A DNA stretch of 43,902 nucleotides from positions 1 through 43,902 of the forward strand of contig JADFUS010000037.1 in NCBI GenBank assembly GCA_015222165.1, given 5' to 3'. The notes under the pieces were generated by a model. It saw nothing but the letters and a program-made list of their open reading frames with translations, had not been told where the DNA came from and searched no databases. The position numbers and the translations under genes are program-made. Positions 8,201 through 16,135 of the stretch are shown here, piece after piece (position 1 is the first letter of the stretch; the number at the start of each line of letters is the position of its first letter). The DNA comes from Bacteroidota bacterium (GTDB taxonomy: Bacteria; Bacteroidota; Bacteroidia; Bacteroidales; Rikenellaceae).

Positions 8201-9499
8201 ACAAAAGAAATTTATCGTAAAATATATGGCGAAGATTTTAAAGATGGCGATTTCAAAAGTGTAAAATGGGATAATATATATAAATTAGAAGATGATTATA
8301 TATGGAAAAAACGACTTGCTTTAAAAGATAGCTTAATAAAACTAATAAAGAAAAGACTGTCAGATCCTCAACAATTTAGATTTGATTCTCCTCGACAATT
8401 AATTCAAGTTCAAGAATCTCTGAAAACAGATGTTCTAACAATAGGATATGCAAGACGTTTTGCTACATACAAACGTCCGCACCTACTTTTTGACAACCTA
8501 GAAAGACTATCAAAAATTCTTAACAACCCCGAAAAACCAGTCCAAATTATTTTTGCTGGAAAAGCTCACCCTAAAGATGTTCAAGGTCAAGAGCTTATAA
8601 AAAAGATTGTTAAAATAGCAAGTATGCCTGAATTTGTAGGAAAAATAATATTCATACAAAATTATGACATGGCTCTATCTAAACGTCTTGTTAGCGGTGT
8701 TGATGTTTGGCTTAATACTCCCGAGAGACCACTTGAGGCTTCAGGAACTTCTGGAGAAAAAGCAGCACTAAACGGAGTTCTTCATTTTAGTGTTTTAGAT
8801 GGTTGGTGGGTTGAAGGCTATAAAGAAGGAGCTGGCTGGGCACTACCTCAAAAACAAACTTTTGAAAATCCGAGCCACCAAAACGAGGTTGATTCAGAAA
8901 TGATATATAATACTATAGAGGAAAAAATAGTACCACTATATTATAACCGAGGCAACAACAATATTCCTAATGATTGGATAAAATCTATGAAAAAATGTAT
9001 TTGTGAAATTGCATCAAAATTCAACACTGGTAGAATGATGCAAGATTATGAAGATAAATTTTATAGTGTTCTTTATAAGCGTCACAACATGATTATTGAG
9101 AATGATTTTGAGAAAGCTCGTGAACTTGCAAAATGGAAAAAGCACGTATCTAGCAATTGGGACAACATAAAAGTTCTGAAAGTTAAACAATACGATATGT
9201 TCAAAGCTATAATAAAAGAGGGTGATACTTTCAAAACGGAGGTGACAATAGATATAGGAAATCTTTCTCCTGAAGATATTGGCGTAGAAATTGTTGTAGC
9301 TAAACAAATAGTTAATAATAAAGTCAAAATCATAAAACGTATAGAATTTGATTATGTAAGTAGTGATAAAAATATTGCTACATACGTTAAAGAATTTAAA
9401 TTAGAGAACAGTGGTTTATTTGATGTTTCTGGTAGGATTTATGCTAAAAATGACCTACTATCACATCGAATGGACTTTAGTTTGGTAAAATGGATTTAG
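5297..9499 (+). CDS. Glycogen synthase (GT3) fused to alpha-glucan phosphorylase (GT35)
   Basis: Two complete enzymes lie in one 1400-residue chain. Residues 1 to about 545 are a GT3 glycogen synthase, which transfers glucose from a nucleotide sugar to the growing alpha-1,4 chain. The start VIYEVSWEVCNKVGGI is typical, and the E-x7-E motif is at E426/E434 (YEPWGYTPMES). Residues about 560-1400 are a short-type alpha-glucan phosphorylase, which removes glucose-1-phosphate by phosphorolysis. Landmarks are LANNLWWSW, the IAYFSMEYG segment, and the PLP-binding lysine K1155 in SGTSGEKAALNG. No frameshift or stop lies in the linker. GT3-GT35 fusions are, to my knowledge, found in other Bacteroidota. 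The gene leads an operon of glycogen-handling enzymes, with 3 bp to the next gene. No ADP-glucose pyrophosphorylase or GH13 branching enzyme lies nearby, consistent with the GT3 route. Confidence 0.93.
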   Translation: MENILHPNVIYEVSWEVCNKVGGINTVLVTKAKQIRKELGDKYFLIGPDIHNGNTVTDFEELPEFNNFREYARINNIKVRIGRWTTADNAIAILVDYNHLLGSKDKILTELWNDYGIDSLNGNWDYIEPVVFGYAVGQFINKFNDSTALKEDIVVAHFHEWLTGSGLLYLKKYNKNITTTFTTHATILGRTLAGNNYHLYRDLDTYNPDDLASKLGVKEKYSLEKASAQNCSAFATVSGVTKIECEKLLHTQVDTVTPNGFDINYSWDEETMAKKKADARKKLISIAEKYLGKKYSSDPFIIGTSGRYEFHNKGLDVLIDALKNLAKDDNVTNDILVYITVPAGNNGVRNFKEKNGQISNVTHVLSDYYNDPIIKAIKDSDLVENRSNVQIIYVPAYINKKDILFECTYYDVLMGMQQTIYASYYEPWGYTPMESIAYMIPTITTTYAGYGLWIKEHFQDSKSVVVIDRNNDRETIISDISDAIIKQIICQESCSEKLLECAKNLSDNLEWEKLITHYWDLYSIAISKNKIANLTTKDSENDDFSNDFEVIRPADYPTWRRLMIEREVPERLKKLEVLANNLWWSWSVDGDDLFKYINHDKWRQSSKNPTALLHNIESSRFLELEHDEKFCKMLDATYEEFKKYMSVKYVEESPKIAYFSMEYGIANFLKIYSGGLGILAGDFLKEASDKNINMVAVGLMYKYGYFTQKISASGEQEEFYEAENFQRLPISPVRDEVGNWLSVILPLPNRNVEAKIWLCEVGKTKLYLLDTDHSSNSDEDRTITHNLYGGSWENRLKQEMVLGIGGIKTLRLLGIDADIYHCNEGHAAFIGLERIKDLMFKTDLSYNEALEVVRSSSLFTTHTPVPAGHDAFPIDMIKSYLQEMPDTLGISWNEFLSLGMKNSENPNEKFSMSFLACSLSQEINGVSKLHGEISRQILVDKWPGYFPCELSIGYVTNGVHFPTWSACETKEIYRKIYGEDFKDGDFKSVKWDNIYKLEDDYIWKKRLALKDSLIKLIKKRLSDPQQFRFDSPRQLIQVQESLKTDVLTIGYARRFATYKRPHLLFDNLERLSKILNNPEKPVQIIFAGKAHPKDVQGQELIKKIVKIASMPEFVGKIIFIQNYDMALSKRLVSGVDVWLNTPERPLEASGTSGEKAALNGVLHFSVLDGWWVEGYKEGAGWALPQKQTFENPSHQNEVDSEMIYNTIEEKIVPLYYNRGNNNIPNDWIKSMKKCICEIASKFNTGRMMQDYEDKFYSVLYKRHNMIIENDFEKARELAKWKKHVSSNWDNIKVLKVKQYDMFKAIIKEGDTFKTEVTIDIGNLSPEDIGVEIVVAKQIVNNKVKIIKRIEFDYVSSDKNIATYVKEFKLENSGLFDVSGRIYAKNDLLSHRMDFSLVKWI

Positions 9500-9502
9500 G
9501 AT

Positions 9503-11419
9503 ATGATGAATAGAATTAATAACATTAGAAATATAGATTACTTGTCTGAACACGAATACATATATACAAATATGTATGGTGGTTATATGTCTACATCTTT
9601 AGGATTTTATAACAGACGTAAATATCATTCACTATTTACTTATATAGGAAGTGAAAATAATTTCACACCTTATAAAGTTTTATCTTCGATAGACGAAACT
9701 TTAAAAATAAATGGAGAAGATTTTATGCTAGGGATTCGTAAATACCCTATGAATTATTTTCCTAATGGCAACGATTTTATAAAAGATGTTGATATAGATA
9801 ACGCTTCAACAACCTACACTATTGAAAATAATGTTTTTAAAAAAGAGGTTTGTTTTAGATATGACAAACAACAAGTGCTTATTAAATACAGCCTTGTAAA
9901 AGCGAATTCAGATGTTAAAATTACGATAAATCCGCTATTAACATATTGCTCTATACACGACCTTCTCCACAAAGACGACAATATAAAACCTGATATTGAG
10001 AATGTTGAAGGAGGATATAAATTTAGGCTTTTCAAAGAGATGCCTTGGATATTTATGCAATCTAACAAAGCTCTAGATTTTGAGAAAGATATAGAGTGGA
10101 ACATGAATATTGAATATGACACCGAAAGAGAACGTGGTTATGACTATCAAGAAGATTTACTTAGCATAGGTAATCTTTCTAAAATTTTAAAAGAGAAAGA
10201 TAGTGTCACTATTACTTTTGGAACACATATAGAAGATTATAAAAATATAGATTCAATTTTCGATCTTGAAATTAGTAAGATTAAACGACTTGATCACGAT
10301 AATTGGATAAATACATTAAGAGAAAGAGCTTCTATGTTTTTGGCAAAACAAGGGGACGAGGAGGTCGTCATTGCTGGCTATCCATGGTTTGGCTCTTGGG
10401 GACGTGACACATTAATATCACTCCCAGGACTAACTCTATCTCAAAATAATGTCGATGGTTGTATAAAAATCATAGATAGTATGGTATCGAAAATGAGACA
10501 TGGACTTTTCATAAACATGGGAAGTGCTTATAACTCATGCGATGCTCCTCTATGGCTTGCTTGGACTCTTCAACAACTCGAAGAACATATAGGCATAGAT
10601 AAAATATATGATAAATATTTCAACACTATAAATTCCATAATTGAAGCCTACCACGAAGGGATAAATCCTGAAATAAAAGTAATGGAAAATGGGTTAGTAT
10701 ATGTAAACTCGAATGGAAAGGCTCTAACATGGATGGACGCTATTGTGGAAAACAAACCCGTAACAGAGAGAATGGGTTATCAAGTGGAAATCAATGCTTT
10801 ATGGTATAATATGTTAAGCTATGGTATAGATTTAGCAAAACATGGAGATAATAAAGAGTTAGCAAAGAAATGGAACTCATTAAGGAAAAATGTTAAGAGA
10901 AATTTTTTAGCTACTTTCTATAATCCCAAAAATAATTGTCTCTATGATTACGTTAATAAAGTAGGAGCTTCCTCACAAATTAGACCCAATCAAATTATAG
11001 CCTGCTCTTTAAAATATTCACCTCTTACAAAAAGTGAAAAAGGGATGATTTTCGATATTACAAAAAAATATCTTCTTACTCCTAAAGGTCTACGAACTCT
11101 TTGTCCTTACGACAAAAACTATCAATATGAATGTATAGGAACACAATCTCAAAGAGATATAGCATATCATAATGGTACTGTTTGGGTTTGGTTATTAGAA
11201 CATTATGTTCAAGCAGGATTTAATATTTATGGCAAAAAGTACAAAAAAGAAGCAAAAAAAATATTCGATAATTTTAGTAATGAAATTTGGGTAGGCGGTT
11301 TAGGAAGTATTGCTGAAATATATGATGCTGAATATCCTCATAAACAACGTGGTACAATTGCACAAGCGTGGAGCGTAGCATCTATTATTAGAATTGATGA
11401 TTTAATTAGAAAAAATTAA
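9503..11419 (+). CDS. Glycogen debranching enzyme, GH133 (amylo-alpha-1,6-glucosidase type)
   Basis: This cytoplasmic enzyme hydrolyses alpha-1,6 branch stubs of glycogen. The 638 residues show the archaeal/bacterial debranching-enzyme layout. The N-terminal beta domain begins with TNMYGGYMSTSLGFYNRRKYH. The C-terminal (alpha/alpha)6 catalytic domain carries the hallmark GYPWFGSWGRD at residues 292-302, then TWMDA and GYQVEINALWYN, and ends with HNGTVWVWLLEHY and AQAWSVASI. The start ATG at 9503 is 3 bp after the stop of the synthase-phosphorylase, so the two are translated from one message. An ATG one codon later is equally possible. Its product would feed linear chains back to the phosphorylase domain of its neighbour. 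Confidence 0.93.
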   Translation: MMNRINNIRNIDYLSEHEYIYTNMYGGYMSTSLGFYNRRKYHSLFTYIGSENNFTPYKVLSSIDETLKINGEDFMLGIRKYPMNYFPNGNDFIKDVDIDNASTTYTIENNVFKKEVCFRYDKQQVLIKYSLVKANSDVKITINPLLTYCSIHDLLHKDDNIKPDIENVEGGYKFRLFKEMPWIFMQSNKALDFEKDIEWNMNIEYDTERERGYDYQEDLLSIGNLSKILKEKDSVTITFGTHIEDYKNIDSIFDLEISKIKRLDHDNWINTLRERASMFLAKQGDEEVVIAGYPWFGSWGRDTLISLPGLTLSQNNVDGCIKIIDSMVSKMRHGLFINMGSAYNSCDAPLWLAWTLQQLEEHIGIDKIYDKYFNTINSIIEAYHEGINPEIKVMENGLVYVNSNGKALTWMDAIVENKPVTERMGYQVEINALWYNMLSYGIDLAKHGDNKELAKKWNSLRKNVKRNFLATFYNPKNNCLYDYVNKVGASSQIRPNQIIACSLKYSPLTKSEKGMIFDITKKYLLTPKGLRTLCPYDKNYQYECIGTQSQRDIAYHNGTVWVWLLEHYVQAGFNIYGKKYKKEAKKIFDNFSNEIWVGGLGSIAEIYDAEYPHKQRGTIAQAWSVASIIRIDDLIRKN

Positions 11420-11457
11420 AAATCTTAGAATAGATTATTAAATTAAAAATATATAAA

Positions 11458-12738
11458 ATGAAAATATTAATGTTTGGCTGGGAATTTCCCCCTCACATAT
11501 CTGGGGGATTAGGTACTGCTTGCTATGGTATTACAAAAAGCATAAGCCAGCATGGACATGATATAATATTTGTAATGCCTAAAGCATCTGGTGAAGAAGA
11601 TAAAAGATATGCCGAAATTATAAGTGCTGACAAAATAAATGTTCTCGGAAATTCTGAAGCCTATGATGAAGTATATAAAAAGATGAATATTATCACTATA
11701 AATTCATCTATATTACCTTATGTATCAACAACAGAATATTTAAGACAAAAATTAAAAATTGAGAGCCAAATTCAAGATAGCTGGTCAAAAAGATATGTAT
11801 TTAATGGTGCTTATGGCTCTTCTTTGATGGACGATGTAGCTAACTATACTAAAGTTGCTCATCAAATAGCTTGCGATTATGAAGGAAAATATGACGTTAT
11901 ACACGCACATGATTGGCTAACATATAACGCTGGAGTCATTGCAAAACAAATATCAGGAAAACCTCTAATTGTTCATGTTCACGCCACAGATTTTGACAGA
12001 GGAGGAAATGGGAAAAGCGACATCTATAAAATAGAAAAATTCGGTATGGACAATGCCGATAAAATTGTCGCTGTAAGTAAATTAACAAAGAAGATAATTA
12101 TTGAAAAATATAATCAACCTGCCGATAAAATAGAAGTTGTACACAACGGACTTACTCCATCTCCCAAAAAAACACGCCCAGAAAAAAAGCACTTTAATGG
12201 TAAAATAGTCACTTTTTTAGGACGTATAACCCAACAAAAAGGACCTACATATTTTGTTGAAGTTGCTAAGCTCGTCGCAAAACACAACCCAGATACTCAT
12301 TTTGTTATGGCTGGAAATGGAGATATGTTACCCTTAATTATAAAATTAGTTGCCTCGGCTGGTTTATCTCACAGATTTCATTTTACAGGGTTTCTCACGG
12401 GAAACGAAGTTGACGCTATGTTAGCAATGAGTGATGTTTATATTATGCCTTCAGTTTCCGAACCTTTTGGAATTTCTCCATTAGAAGCCATAAATTCATC
12501 TATTCCAGTTATAATTTCCAAACAATCTGGAGTTGCTGAAGTTCTGAAAAACGCATTAAAAGTCGATTATTGGGATATTGAAGCCACAGCAGATAAAGTT
12601 AACGCTATTTTACGCTACCCTATCTTAAAAAATTTCTTAGTAAAACATTCTCAACGAGAAGTAAATAAAATGACTTGGGAAGAACCGACACAAAAATTAA
12701 TAGATATATATAATTTTCTGATAAAAAGTAATATTTAA
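11458..12738 (+). CDS. GT4-family glycosyltransferase of the glycogen operon
   Basis: A GT-B fold retaining glycosyltransferase. The N-terminal motif MFGWEFPPHISGGLGTACYG is the nucleotide-sugar/acceptor loop seen in GT4 and GT5 enzymes. YDVIHAHDWLTYNAG and VHNG follow, and the C-terminal domain has FLGRITQQKG and the E-x7-E motif in SEPFGISPLEA. In Bacteroidota a gene of this type is commonly found with GT3 synthase, debranching enzyme and GH57. A role in alpha-glucan chain initiation or elongation is therefore likely, but donor and acceptor cannot be read from the sequence. It lies 38 bp after the debranching gene and 4 bp before the GH57-like gene. Confidence 0.88.
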   Translation: MKILMFGWEFPPHISGGLGTACYGITKSISQHGHDIIFVMPKASGEEDKRYAEIISADKINVLGNSEAYDEVYKKMNIITINSSILPYVSTTEYLRQKLKIESQIQDSWSKRYVFNGAYGSSLMDDVANYTKVAHQIACDYEGKYDVIHAHDWLTYNAGVIAKQISGKPLIVHVHATDFDRGGNGKSDIYKIEKFGMDNADKIVAVSKLTKKIIIEKYNQPADKIEVVHNGLTPSPKKTRPEKKHFNGKIVTFLGRITQQKGPTYFVEVAKLVAKHNPDTHFVMAGNGDMLPLIIKLVASAGLSHRFHFTGFLTGNEVDAMLAMSDVYIMPSVSEPFGISPLEAINSSIPVIISKQSGVAEVLKNALKVDYWDIEATADKVNAILRYPILKNFLVKHSQREVNKMTWEEPTQKLIDIYNFLIKSNI

Positions 12739-12742
12739 AATT

Positions 12743-13930
12743 ATGAAAACAATATGCCTACATTTCCACGCTCATCAATCATATAAATTGAAGCGTTATA
12801 GATTTTTCAACATTGGTGAAGAACATTGTTATGCTGATAATCAAGTTAATACACAACAATTAGAATTGGTGTGTAAGGAGTGTTATAAACCTTTAAACGA
12901 TATTTTAATAAAAACTTCCGAGAAACATGGAAAAAAATTTAAAGCATCATTAGGCATTTCAGGAATTTTAATAAAACAACTTAAAGATATTAAAAGTACC
13001 TACCTAAACTCTTTTTGTGAAATAGGAAAAAATGAGAATATAGAAATTGTTGGTGAGCCATTTTCGAATTCACTAGCTTCTCTCGGCGACCCTAAAGAAT
13101 TTAAAAGACAGATAGAAAAACAAAAATATATCGTAGAGAAATTATTTAATAAAAAAGTAAAAACTTTCAGAAATACATCTTTACTATTTAGCAATAGTAT
13201 TGCAAAAGATGTTGCAGATTTAGGCTATGAATCTATGCTTATTGAAGGAGCAAACAACTTGTTAGAATGGAGAAGTTCTAATTATTTATACTGTTCAAAT
13301 TCTGCTCCCTCACTAAAATTATTCACTCGCAATCAAAATATTTGTGCCAAAATACTAAATACAACAGGAAATCTCAAAAAAAACGTTTCTGAAATAATTT
13401 CCGAAATAAAAAATCAACCTCATGGAGATTTAATAAATATATTTATAGATTATGAAGATTTAGGAGCTATTGACGCAAATAAAAAGCGTTATCTAGAGAA
13501 TTTTTTCAACGCTTTATGTAATGATGATTCCATTAATTTAGAGATGCCAACAGAAATATCAAATTACTATGAATGTAGTGGAGCAATAGACATTTCTGCC
13601 CCTATAACATCTGCAAATAAAAAAAATAATTTATCATCATGGCTTGATAATGAGCTACAAAGAGAGGCTTTTAGACAAATCTATTCTATGGGAGATTCGC
13701 TAAGACAATCAAACGATTATGACCTTATAAATTCATGGGAAATGCTTCAATCTGCCGACTATCTAAAAGAAATTTCCACTCTTTCTGATGATGATAACGA
13801 CAATAAAACAACATTCATGAATTCACCTTATGACTCGTTCATAAACTACATGAATATGATTTCCGACTTGATTATTCAAGCTACAAACAAACAAAATATT
13901 GAAGTCCCTAAGGCGTTTGTGAAAAACTAA
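12743..13930 (+). CDS. GH57 alpha-amylase-like protein with substituted nucleophile
   Basis: It resembles the Bacteroidota GH57 proteins encoded beside glycogen genes: N-terminus ICLHFHAHQSYKLKRYRFF, the segment VGEPFSNSLASL (about 103-114), FRNTSLLFSN (142-151) and IDYEDLGAI (235-243). In active GH57 enzymes the nucleophile is a Glu at the position that here appears to be S146, and the acid/base Asp corresponds to D236, which is kept. The usual His of motif 2 appears as N109. GH57 alpha-amylase-like homologues with altered catalytic residues are known from this phylum. The protein may therefore be a glucan-binding or regulatory partner rather than an active amylase or branching enzyme. The last ~50 residues (SPYDSFINYMNMISDL) are family-typical, so the gene is intact. 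It is the last gene of the operon. Confidence 0.85.
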   Translation: MKTICLHFHAHQSYKLKRYRFFNIGEEHCYADNQVNTQQLELVCKECYKPLNDILIKTSEKHGKKFKASLGISGILIKQLKDIKSTYLNSFCEIGKNENIEIVGEPFSNSLASLGDPKEFKRQIEKQKYIVEKLFNKKVKTFRNTSLLFSNSIAKDVADLGYESMLIEGANNLLEWRSSNYLYCSNSAPSLKLFTRNQNICAKILNTTGNLKKNVSEIISEIKNQPHGDLINIFIDYEDLGAIDANKKRYLENFFNALCNDDSINLEMPTEISNYYECSGAIDISAPITSANKKNNLSSWLDNELQREAFRQIYSMGDSLRQSNDYDLINSWEMLQSADYLKEISTLSDDDNDNKTTFMNSPYDSFINYMNMISDLIIQATNKQNIEVPKAFVKN

Positions 13931-13942
13931 TGTTGAACTACG

Positions 13943-13973
13943 TTTGACAATTAAAAAATAATACCTATTTTTG
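13943..13973 (+). promoter_or_regulatory. Bacteroidota-type promoter for pdxJ operon
   Basis: TTTG (13943-13946), 19 bp, then TATTTTTG (13966-13973) match the -33/-7 consensus of the phylum. The predicted start is near 13977, about 36 nt before pdxJ. The -7 box overlaps the left arm of the terminator of the preceding operon. Confidence 0.8.
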
Positions 13974-13998
13974 TAAATAAAATATAGGTATTATTTTT
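13954..13998 (+). terminator. Terminator of the glycogen operon
   Basis: A perfect 15-bp stem (13954-13968 with 13984-13998, AAAAATAATACCTAT) and a 15-nt loop run into a T-tract that continues to 14001. It begins 23 bp after the GH57 stop. The pdxJ -7 box lies across its left arm and loop. Confidence 0.75.
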
Positions 13999-14012
13999 TT
14001 TAAATAAAGACT

Positions 14013-14726
14013 ATGACTAGATTAAGTGTAAATATTAATAAAATAGCTACCATAAGAAATGCACGTGGGGAAAATACTCCTAATGTTATTGAAGCAGCTA
14101 TAAATTGTGAACGTTTTGGAGCTGAAGGTATCACTGTACACCCTCGCCCAGACGAAAGACATATAAGATATAACGATGTTAGAGAACTAAAAAAAGTTGT
14201 CAAAACAGAATTTAATATCGAAGGCTACCCTTGCCAAAGTTTTATAGATCTTGTTTTAGAAGTTTTGCCAACTCAGGTTACACTTGTTCCAGATCCTCCA
14301 GAAGCAATTACCTCAAATAGCGGTTGGGATACTATAACTCACAAAGAAGAACTAAAAAAAATTGTTAAAATATTTAAAGACAAAGGAATAAGAGTTTCTA
14401 TCTTCTTAAACCCTGAACCAGAGCTCGTAAAACACGCTTTTGAAACAGGCACAGACAGAATAGAACTTTACACCGAGCCTTATGCTTCAAACTACGCTAC
14501 AGACAAAGAAGAAGCTATAAAAGCATTTGTTGAAACAGCAAAAGAAGCTAAAAAATATAATTTGGGACTTAATGCAGGACACGATTTAAGCCTTGAAAAT
14601 TTAGAATATTTCAACAAAAATATTCCAAATTTAACAGAAGTCAGCATAGGGCACGCTCTAATATCTGACGCACTTTACTATGGACTTGACAACACTATTC
14701 AACTATACTTACGCCAACTAAAATAA
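14013..14726 (+). CDS. pdxJ: Pyridoxine 5'-phosphate synthase PdxJ
   Basis: It catalyses the last ring-forming step of the DXP-dependent vitamin B6 route, condensing 1-deoxyxylulose-5-phosphate with 3-amino-2-oxopropyl phosphate. The 237 residues are the usual length. The family signatures are present: LSVNINKIATIRNARG at the N-terminus, GITVHPRPDERHI with the active-site His, FNIEGYP with the Glu, VTLVPD, and the C-terminal LNAGHDLSLENL and VSIGHAL phosphate-binding segments. The product PLP is also the cofactor of the phosphorylase domain encoded just upstream, though that may be coincidence. Its TAA shares its last base with the ATG of the CCA gene (translational coupling). It is the first gene of a three-gene operon with its own promoter. 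Confidence 0.96.
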   Translation: MTRLSVNINKIATIRNARGENTPNVIEAAINCERFGAEGITVHPRPDERHIRYNDVRELKKVVKTEFNIEGYPCQSFIDLVLEVLPTQVTLVPDPPEAITSNSGWDTITHKEELKKIVKIFKDKGIRVSIFLNPEPELVKHAFETGTDRIELYTEPYASNYATDKEEAIKAFVETAKEAKKYNLGLNAGHDLSLENLEYFNKNIPNLTEVSIGHALISDALYYGLDNTIQLYLRQLK

Positions 14727-16135
14727 TGAACAACTCTCAAAAAATAGACTGTTTAGAAATACCTATTTTCAAAATAATAAGTGAAGTAGCGAAATCTCAA
14801 GGAATAAAAGCCTATGTGATTGGAGGTTACGTTAGAGATTATTTTTTAGAACGTAAAAATACAGATATAGATATAATGGTTGTAGGTAGTGGCATTGCTA
14901 TTGCCGAAGCTATAGGTAAAAAATTAGATACTAAAGTTAGTGTATTCAAGAGCTTTGGTACTGCCATGTTACGCTACAAAAACATGGAAATAGAATTTGT
15001 GGGGGCTAGAAAAGAGTCTTACAATAGAAATTCTAGAAAGCCAGTAGTAGAAAATGGGACTCTTGAAGACGACCAAAATAGACGTGATTTCACTATAAAC
15101 GCCATGGCTTTTTCTCTAAATGATGATAATTTCGGAGAACTACTCGATCCTTTTGACGGAATAGGAGACCTTGACAAAAAAATCATACAAACACCTTTAG
15201 ATGCAGATATAACTTTTTCTGACGACCCTCTAAGAATGATAAGAGCTATACGTTTTGCTACACAGTTAAACTTCACTATCACAGACTCTTGCAAAGAAGC
15301 TATAAAAAGAAATGCTCATAGACTCGAAATTGTTTCTATGGAAAGAATTATCACAGAACTTAATAAAATCATGCTCTCAAAAAAGCCATCAACTGGCTTT
15401 TATTTACTTGATGAGTGCGAATTACTACCTATATTTTTTAAAGAACTTGGTGAATTAAAAGATGTAGACGTAAAAAATGGCAGAGCTCACAAAGATAATT
15501 TTATTCATACACTTCAAGTTCTTGATAACATAGCCAAAGGAAGCGATGATTTGTGGCTTCGTTGGGCTGGACTTCTTCACGACATTGGAAAACCTCGAAC
15601 AAAAAGCTGGGAAGAAAAAGTCGGTTGGGCTTTTCATGGTCATGAAATCGTTGGATCAAGAATGATATATCCTATCTTCAAAAAACTTAAACTACCTTTA
15701 TCGGCACAGATGAAATATGTTAAAAAATTAGTTTCTCTACACCTTCGACCAATAGCAATATCTAATGAGATTGTTACTGACTCGGCGATAAGAAGACTTC
15801 TTTTTGAAGCTGGTGACGATGTTGACGATTTAATGTTATTATGTGAAGCAGATATAACATCTAAAAATGATGCAAAAGTAAACCGCTATAAACGCAATTT
15901 CCAAGTTGTAAGAGAAAAAATGAAAGAGATTGAGGAGAAAGACAGAATAAGAAACTTTCAACCTCCTATCAATGGCGATATAATAACAAAACGATTTAAT
16001 ATTCCACCATCAAATTTAATTGGAGAAATAAAAAAAATTATCAAAGATGCTATACTTGACGGAGTTATTGAAAATGACTATGATCAAGCATATGAATTGA
16101 TGGAAAAAATCGGAAAAGATAAAGGACTAATATAA
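14726..16135 (+). CDS. cca: CCA tRNA nucleotidyltransferase with HD domain
   Basis: Class II polymerase-beta-type nucleotidyltransferase that builds or repairs the 3' CCA end of tRNAs. The head domain shows YVIGGYVRDYFLERKNTDIDIM (GG plus DxD metal ligands, about residues 27-49), then RRDFTINAMAF and DPLRMIRAIRFA for nucleotide recognition. After residue 240 there is an HD phosphohydrolase domain (HKDNFIHTL and LLHDIGKPRT, with HGHEIVG). The 469 residues match Bacteroidota homologues. The start overlaps the stop of pdxJ by one base, and its own stop overlaps the next ATG by one base. The three genes are therefore tightly coupled. Confidence 0.94.
   Translation: MNNSQKIDCLEIPIFKIISEVAKSQGIKAYVIGGYVRDYFLERKNTDIDIMVVGSGIAIAEAIGKKLDTKVSVFKSFGTAMLRYKNMEIEFVGARKESYNRNSRKPVVENGTLEDDQNRRDFTINAMAFSLNDDNFGELLDPFDGIGDLDKKIIQTPLDADITFSDDPLRMIRAIRFATQLNFTITDSCKEAIKRNAHRLEIVSMERIITELNKIMLSKKPSTGFYLLDECELLPIFFKELGELKDVDVKNGRAHKDNFIHTLQVLDNIAKGSDDLWLRWAGLLHDIGKPRTKSWEEKVGWAFHGHEIVGSRMIYPIFKKLKLPLSAQMKYVKKLVSLHLRPIAISNEIVTDSAIRRLLFEAGDDVDDLMLLCEADITSKNDAKVNRYKRNFQVVREKMKEIEEKDRIRNFQPPINGDIITKRFNIPPSNLIGEIKKIIKDAILDGVIENDYDQAYELMEKIGKDKGLI

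Noticed and set aside
14013-14726. The expected His after VNI in PdxJ is Lys (VNINKIATIRNARG).
   Set aside because: Bacteroidota PdxJ proteins commonly read NINKIATLRNARG, so this is normal variation.
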